From contig OZ316892.1 in assembly GCA_973895155.1 (NCBI GenBank), positions 7,688,001-7,752,000 of the forward strand: DNA of 64,000 nucleotides, written 5' to 3'. The DNA comes from Marsupella aquatica (Eukaryota > Marchantiophyta). Under the pieces are notes generated by a model. The model was not told the DNA's origin, made no database searches, and saw only the letters and a program-made list of their open reading frames with translations. Below, piece by piece: positions 59,375-64,000 of this stretch. The first letter of the stretch is position 1. Every line of letters begins with the position of its first letter. The position numbers and the translations under genes are program-made.

Positions 59375-60444
59375 GGCTAAGGATCATGATCTCATCATAT
59401 GTGGGTAGGTCCCATGACATGCACTACGGACATATACCCCCCGTCACCTGATACAGGGACAAAGTTAAAACTAAAATCCAGAATAACCAGGAGATAATCA
59501 TCCGGCCACCAGAGCCATTGATTTATTCCCAAAACATCTGGGCCACACAAAACAACCAGATACCAAAGCCCATGACCTAAAAAGCAAGCCAAGATAGCGG
59601 CGCTACCAAGTCCAGCTATCCAGCCACAGAGCTTACATTTCTCTGAAAACACTCGATAGGTGAAGAAGCACACACCCTGTGGGGAGCATAGGCTGACATG
59701 CATGGCAGAGTAAGAGCCAGGACACACTGCACTAGCAAGAAGATCGTGGGACCAGCAGCGAAGGCCAAGGATCAGGGACTGCTGAGGCAACACAGTGACA
59801 CACAGCCTCTCGTGGCTCAATGGGAACCCCACCAAATCAGGTGCTAAGCTCACATTTTTTTACAGCAGATGTTGCTCCTTCTTTTCTATTCCGTTCACGA
59901 CATATTGGTATGCATAAATGTGATGTTGGAGTTAATAATAAAAAGGAATGTCATAACAAGGCTTGGGAGACTCGACTTTTTCCGGCCCATGTCTCCCCGC
60001 AGCCGTCTAGACATCGCTGCAGAAACATGGGACTAGAAATTGTGCCTATTAAAGCACAATCTCGATCCAATGGCGGGGGCTGAACGAAGACATTGGAATT
60101 GTGAATGGAAACAGTCCGTCCATTCCCGGTAAAAGAATATGGTCCATGCTCAATGCTGTGGACACAGCGTTTGAGTACAACTGTCACCAAGCAGAGCTCA
60201 ACATCGAAAGATACTCAGCTTTATAGACCTAGTTGTTTTGAAAATGGACAGTTTATAAATAAGAGTCGTTATACAAAATCAGCATGTCTGACTTCCATGG
60301 TTAATAGACGTTTGCAGTACCGAAAACTAGATGTGTGAATTATGTGTGAATGTATGATCGATACTCTGCATATGATTGAATGTTGAATCAAGGAATGGCC
60401 AATAGAGAACAATAGGACCTGCTTTAATGTAGGATGTAATATAT
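59375..60444 (-). other. Interruption of the coiled-coil region (intron or insertion)
   Basis: About 1.1 kb of ordinary composition separates two stretches of the same Glu-rich coding repeat (58.1-59.37 and 60.45-60.98 kb). A 152-codon minus frame (59853-59395) and plus frames here resemble nothing. No terminal repeats or target duplication were found. A large intron between about 60.41 and 59.38 kb is the simplest reading. Confidence 0.4.
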
Positions 60445-61464
60445 CTATGGATATCTAAATATAATATCTCTCTTCGGCTTCTTTCCTCTCCCTCTCTTCT
60501 TTTTCTCTCTCTTCTCTCTCTTTTCTCTCTTCGGCTTCTTTCCTCTCCCTCTTTTTTTTTCTCTCTCTTCTCTCTCTTTTCCCTTGTCTTCCTTTCCCTT
60601 GTCTTCCTTTCCCTTGTCCTCCTTCCCCTCGTCTTCCTCCTTCTCGTGCTCTTCCTCCTCTTGTTTCCCTTCATCTTGATCTTCGTCATCTTTTTTTTCC
60701 TTCCGTTCTTCCTCTTCCTTCTCATCATCTTCGTCGTCTTCATCCCCCTCGTGCTCCTCGTCATCTTTCTTTTGCTTTCGTTCACCATCTTCCCTCTCCT
60801 TCTCCTCTCGATCCTTTCTCTCTTCTTCCTCCTCCTTATCTTTCTCCTCCCTTTCCTTCCTCTCCCTTTCCTCTCTCTCCTTTTTCTCTTCTTGCTCCAC
60901 TTTCTCCCACCGTTCCTTTTTCTGTCGTTCCTTCCTCTCCAACTCTTCACTTTCCTTTTTAAATTTTTTTGACACGTATACTTTTTTTCTTCTTTTTTCC
61001 CTGAAGTTTCGCCATCATCAACATTCTTTTTTGATTCTGAGGCAGACTTCAAGTCAAATTTGAGTTTTTTTGCTGCAAGCTCAAGCTCTTTCTCTAACTC
61101 TACCTTCTTTTTCCTCAACACTTTGGCTTCTCTTTCCCGACTTTCAGAATCCTCTGAATCTCCTACTGACTTTCCGCTCTCCCCACCTGGTGACCAACCC
61201 TCATTCCCAAAATCTGCATTCACTGATTCGCTCTCGAAATCCCCATCAGAATGTAAATTGCTTCCTTCACAATCACATCTGGATTTGGAACGTTGTTCTC
61301 CCCTTTGCGAGAGAGTCATTCTCGTCGTCATCGTCGTTCTCGTCATCATCACCATCATCATCGTCACGTGCCTCTTCCTCGCGTTTGGATTTCTCATTCT
61401 CCTTATCTTGGTCTTTCTCATCACCTGACTCCAATTCCTCATTGTGGTAACCGAGTCTCTTCAA
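60445..61464 (-). pseudogene. Acidic/Glu-Lys-rich coding region with frame shifts
   Basis: The likely protein order is LPSPLKRLGYHNEELESGDEK plus a poly-Asp/Glu stretch (frame ending at 61273), then CEGSNLHSDGDFESESVNAD... to KKVELEKELELAAKKLKFDL (second frame, about 61290-60990), then VSKKFKKESEELERKERQKK and a long E/K/R run (third frame, 60975-60445). Three frames are needed, so either the copy is broken or short introns hide in the repeats. The last part repeats the KEAEERKERE unit of the downstream exon, showing a shared origin. Confidence 0.55.
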
Positions 61465-61569
61465 TGGACTAGGTAATCTCTTGCTTGAATGCGTCTAAGG
61501 GTCAACACCTAATATCACCCAATTCCATTTGTAGGTAAGTTCAAAATCATTTTAATTAACAAAACCAGC

Positions 61570-61962
61570 AAGTCCTACTAAGCGAGCGGAACACCGTTCC
61601 GTCCGCAAATCTGAATAAGCTCGCGGAACACCGTTCCGTCCGCATATCCGACTAAACGCACGAAACACCATTCCGTTCGCAAATCTGACTAATCGCGCCG
61701 AACACCGTTCTGTCCAAAAATCCAACTTAGCAAATCCTACTCAGCACGTGCAAAACCTTTCCGTTCAAAAATCTGGGTAAGCGCGCGGAACACCGTTCCA
61801 TCCGCAAATTTAGTGTAGCCTTGCGGAACAGCGTTCCGTGGGCAAATCCGACTAAGCGCGTGGCAAACCCATACCGTCAACAAAGACTTCGGAAGAACCC
61901 CGCGGAACACTGTTCTGTCCGCAAATTTAGTGTAGCCCCACAGAACATAGTGCCGTCGGCAA
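61570..61962. repeat. Minisatellite with internal palindrome GGAAC-ACC-GTTCC
   Basis: About nine degenerate units of 38-45 bp. The core is GCGCGGAACACCGTTCCGTC followed by CGCAAATC(T/C)GACTAA. The core is itself a near-perfect palindrome (GGAAC/GTTCC, 3-bp centre). It lies in the presumed intron between the acidic region and the exon ending at 62027. Further single cores occur at about 58198-58215 (coding) and 63822-63838 (intron). Confidence 0.88.
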
Positions 61963-62026
61963 ATATCTAACTCCAATGGCATGATCACATATACACAAAA
62001 TCAACTTTAACTTTAAAAACACGTAC

Positions 62027-62357
62027 CGCCAAGAGGTCCTGATGGAAGGATCTGAGGAAGGGAGTAGAGAAGGCAATCATCATCGTTATCAGGCCGCTCT
62101 TGTAACCCATACTCCTTGATGACATGCTCTATTTGATGATCCGTGAGTTGATAGCTCTCATTGAGGATGTCAAGGATATCGTCCCTCACTTCAAAAATTG
62201 ACTTCTTCTTCAAAATCTTTCTCCGGAGGAGGTTTTCAAATGTCTCACGCTTCGGACATTTTGGCTCTTCGAACGATGGATACAATGCGTTGAAGTAGTC
62301 AGACAAGAGGTCGTGGCTCTCGACAGGGCAAAAACTTGTCACAAATATAGAATTCCC
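62027..62357 (-). CDS. Internal exon of the Ulp1/FCP1 locus
   Basis: Bounded by acceptor CACATAG|GGG (62358) and donor GGCG|GTACGT (62027/62026). It translates GNSIFVTSFCPVESHDLLSD... KNRR-like basic centre KCPKRETFENLLRRKI, then helical LTDHQIEHVIKEYGLQERPDNDDDC. It joins the preceding exon (62454) in phase 0, extending the methyltransferase-like fold (SGDSVVCFGDNRRLIECLM + GNSIFVTSF). No domain recognised with certainty. Confidence 0.6.
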
Positions 62358-62453
62358 CTATGTGAGAGAATCAATTGTGTTCATTAGTCATCAAATTGAG
62401 TTTAAACTTGCGAGAAACATGTAAATTTAAATAAATTCAGAAATCACACTTAC

Positions 62454-63766
62454 CATTAAACATTCGATGAGACGACGATTGTCACCAAAACAAACAACGG
62501 AATCACCAGAGGATAGAAATAGTTTCACAAGATATGAAAAATATGTGGCAGTTTTCTTGTCGCTGAGACTCTCCGCGACGTCGACTTTGTCATAATTTGC
62601 AAGCTTCCCCCTCAAGGAGTCTCTCAAAGATGACTCCTTTTCTTCAGGAAGCGTCGAAGCCACAAATGCTTCATCAAACAAGGAATACAAGACATATTGT
62701 GTTCTTCGGCCTTCTGCTTCTAGCAAGATGTCATTTTTGTCTTTTTCGGAGCTCCGAAAAGTGATTTGGGCGGGGAGACATATGTATTTCTTTGTTGGAG
62801 TGATGCCTTGCATGACGTTGATAATCTCCAAAGGGTTGACTATCAGCACAACTTTATGTCGCACAGCTCCAATAGTAGAAGTTGCTTGGAAAAACTGATG
62901 ATAGAAATGATGGTCGTATGGACCATACTCAGATGTCCTCGTCGAATCAAAATAGAAAAGGTCCACTGGTGTATTCTCATAGGTTTGGGACAAACCATCA
63001 AAAAAGTTCTTTCCTCCAAACCCTTCAATCGATTGCAAATGAAACAAAACATTTTTTTCACCACAAGCAAATTTCTGTTTCGGTCGACAGATCTTGAAAT
63101 TGAGTCGACCAAACCTTTGAAAGAAGCCGGAATAAGATAGATCAGTTCTGCCCAATTCATGTTGTTGAGCCTTCCAGATTGATATAGGCCAGGAGGTAGC
63201 AACTCCCTTAGCATATGCATCCGCTGCCCATCAATATGGAAAAAGCTGCAAACATCAGCAACCTTCTCCTTCCTCTCATCTTTGCTCAAAATGCAGAATT
63301 CGTTGATTTTGCTTCTCTCAGTGAACTCCAACAAAAATATGCATTCAAAAATATGCTTATTCATTTTCTCGAGGCAAAACTCCTCAAGTGACCTCCACCC
63401 TTCCATTTGAACAGGGTCATAATTCTTGTCATTTGTCCTATTTGGGAAGAGCAACACCTTCTCTCTCGAAATCAAATACTTTGCCAGCTTTTTCAGATCT
63501 CGATCTTCAAGACCTTGCATATGCCGGAAAAACCTTCTCCGGAGATGCCACATTGTTCTATCCTGATATGGCTTTGCTATGTGTTGGAGAACTTTATTTG
63601 AGTGGATGAGCAGACCATCTTCTGAGAGACATTGTCAAACTTCCATCTAGAGCTCAAATGTGTCGTCCTTCATCTCAAACAAAAACGGTGCCATCTCGAT
63701 GAATCTCATGTTTCCATTGACCATCACAGCTGTTGGGTACGCAATATGGGCCGCTGCACAAAATGG
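62454..63766 (-). pseudogene. Methyltransferase-like region with stops and a frameshift
   Basis: The exon starts after TTTGCAG (63767) with PFCAAAHIAYPTAVMVNGNMR and meets in-frame TAG (63649-63647) and TGA (63637-63635). The same frame then continues openly from about 63634 (LSEDGLLIHSNK...) to near 63115, where the sensible protein moves to another frame (NWAELIYLIPASF, then QRFGRLNFKICRPKQKFACG). It ends SGDSVVCFGDNRRLIECLM at donor 62454. Segments VDLFYFDSTR and GDSVVCFGDN sit where amino-MTases have their DPPY-type and glycine-rich motifs; both are degenerate. I infer a decayed N-MTase-like fold without activity. Alternative: an unknown domain. Confidence 0.5.
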
Positions 63767-63893
63767 CTGCAAATGTAGAAAGTTAGAAAGATAATAATAA
63801 TGAAGATCTCAGGATCCCACGGAACATTGTTCCGCGGCTCGAGCTCTTTCAATTATTTATCAAATGACCCAAGTCAAAGAAAAATTAACATAC

Positions 63894-64000
63894 CTTCCAC
63901 ATTGAATTTGCTTTTTGTCCGCTCAATGATGGTGGTCTCCCGGCCGACACCCATATTTTCCTGACTTGCTTTGCCATCAGAAGAAACTGACTTTCTGGCA
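63894..64000 (-). CDS. Partial upstream exon of the Ulp1/FCP1 locus
   Basis: Open from the window edge to donor ATGTGGAAG|GTATGT. In the frame that joins the next exon it reads PESQFLLMAKQVRKIWVSAG then RPPSLSGQKANSMWK. It joins PFCAAAHIAY across a 127-bp intron holding one GGAAC-palindrome. The gene therefore extends beyond the right edge. Confidence 0.5.

Noticed and set aside
59395-59853. 152-codon minus-strand frame, Leu/Cys/Trp-rich
   Set aside because: No domain, no splice fit with the neighbouring exons. Kept only as part of the interruption.

Overview
This is plant nuclear DNA. Four spliced or partial genes belong to land-plant families: a calmodulin-like EF-hand protein, the chloroplast dynamin-like GTPase FZL, an OXS3-type stress protein and the spliceosomal factor Prp31. 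They sit 4-20 kb apart in TE-rich DNA with GT-AG introns. The retroelement types (an L1-like LINE with a zf-RVT finger, Ty1/copia LTRs, a tRNA-derived SINE) fit a land plant. I lean, weakly, to a non-seed plant; nothing in the window proves it.

Layout. 1-621: 5' part of an EF-hand gene on the minus strand, cut by the window edge. 0.6-12.4 kb: repeats plus two minus-strand LINE copies of one family (a 3' fragment at 4.4-5.1 kb and a longer decayed copy at 8.7-11.75 kb). 12.46-12.90 kb: a tRNA-derived SINE with 19-bp target-site duplications. 13-15.5 kb: local direct and inverted repeats, including a 30-bp perfect hairpin. 16.5-22.7 kb: an 11-exon FZL gene (minus). 23-32.5 kb: a repeat cluster with four copia-type solo LTRs, one nested in an L1-like LINE. 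33-38 kb: no gene recognised. 38.4-42.5 kb: the OXS3-like gene (plus) with a long GC-rich leader. 45.5-51.1 kb: Prp31 (minus), convergent with OXS3, with a duplicated first exon. 51.3-56.5 kb: an 800-bp long-terminal-inverted-repeat element and several minisatellites. 56.6-64 kb: an unfamiliar minus-strand locus encoding, in gene order, a decayed methyltransferase-like region, long Glu/Lys/Arg-rich coiled coils, a Ulp1/SENP-type cysteine protease with an intact catalytic set, and an FCP1/HAD phosphatase-like domain.

The housekeeping genes act independently: FZL in thylakoid/chloroplast membrane shaping, Prp31 in U4/U6.U5 tri-snRNP assembly, the OXS3-like protein in nuclear stress response, and the EF-hand protein in calcium signalling. 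The best candidate for something undescribed is the 56.6-64 kb locus and the GGAAC-n3-GTTCC palindrome that occurs in its array, introns and one exon. Second is the Prp31 exon-1 duplication, whose two copies differ only at synonymous sites. Exon borders were placed by hand from reading frame, GT-AG signals and family knowledge. No alignment or transcript data were available.
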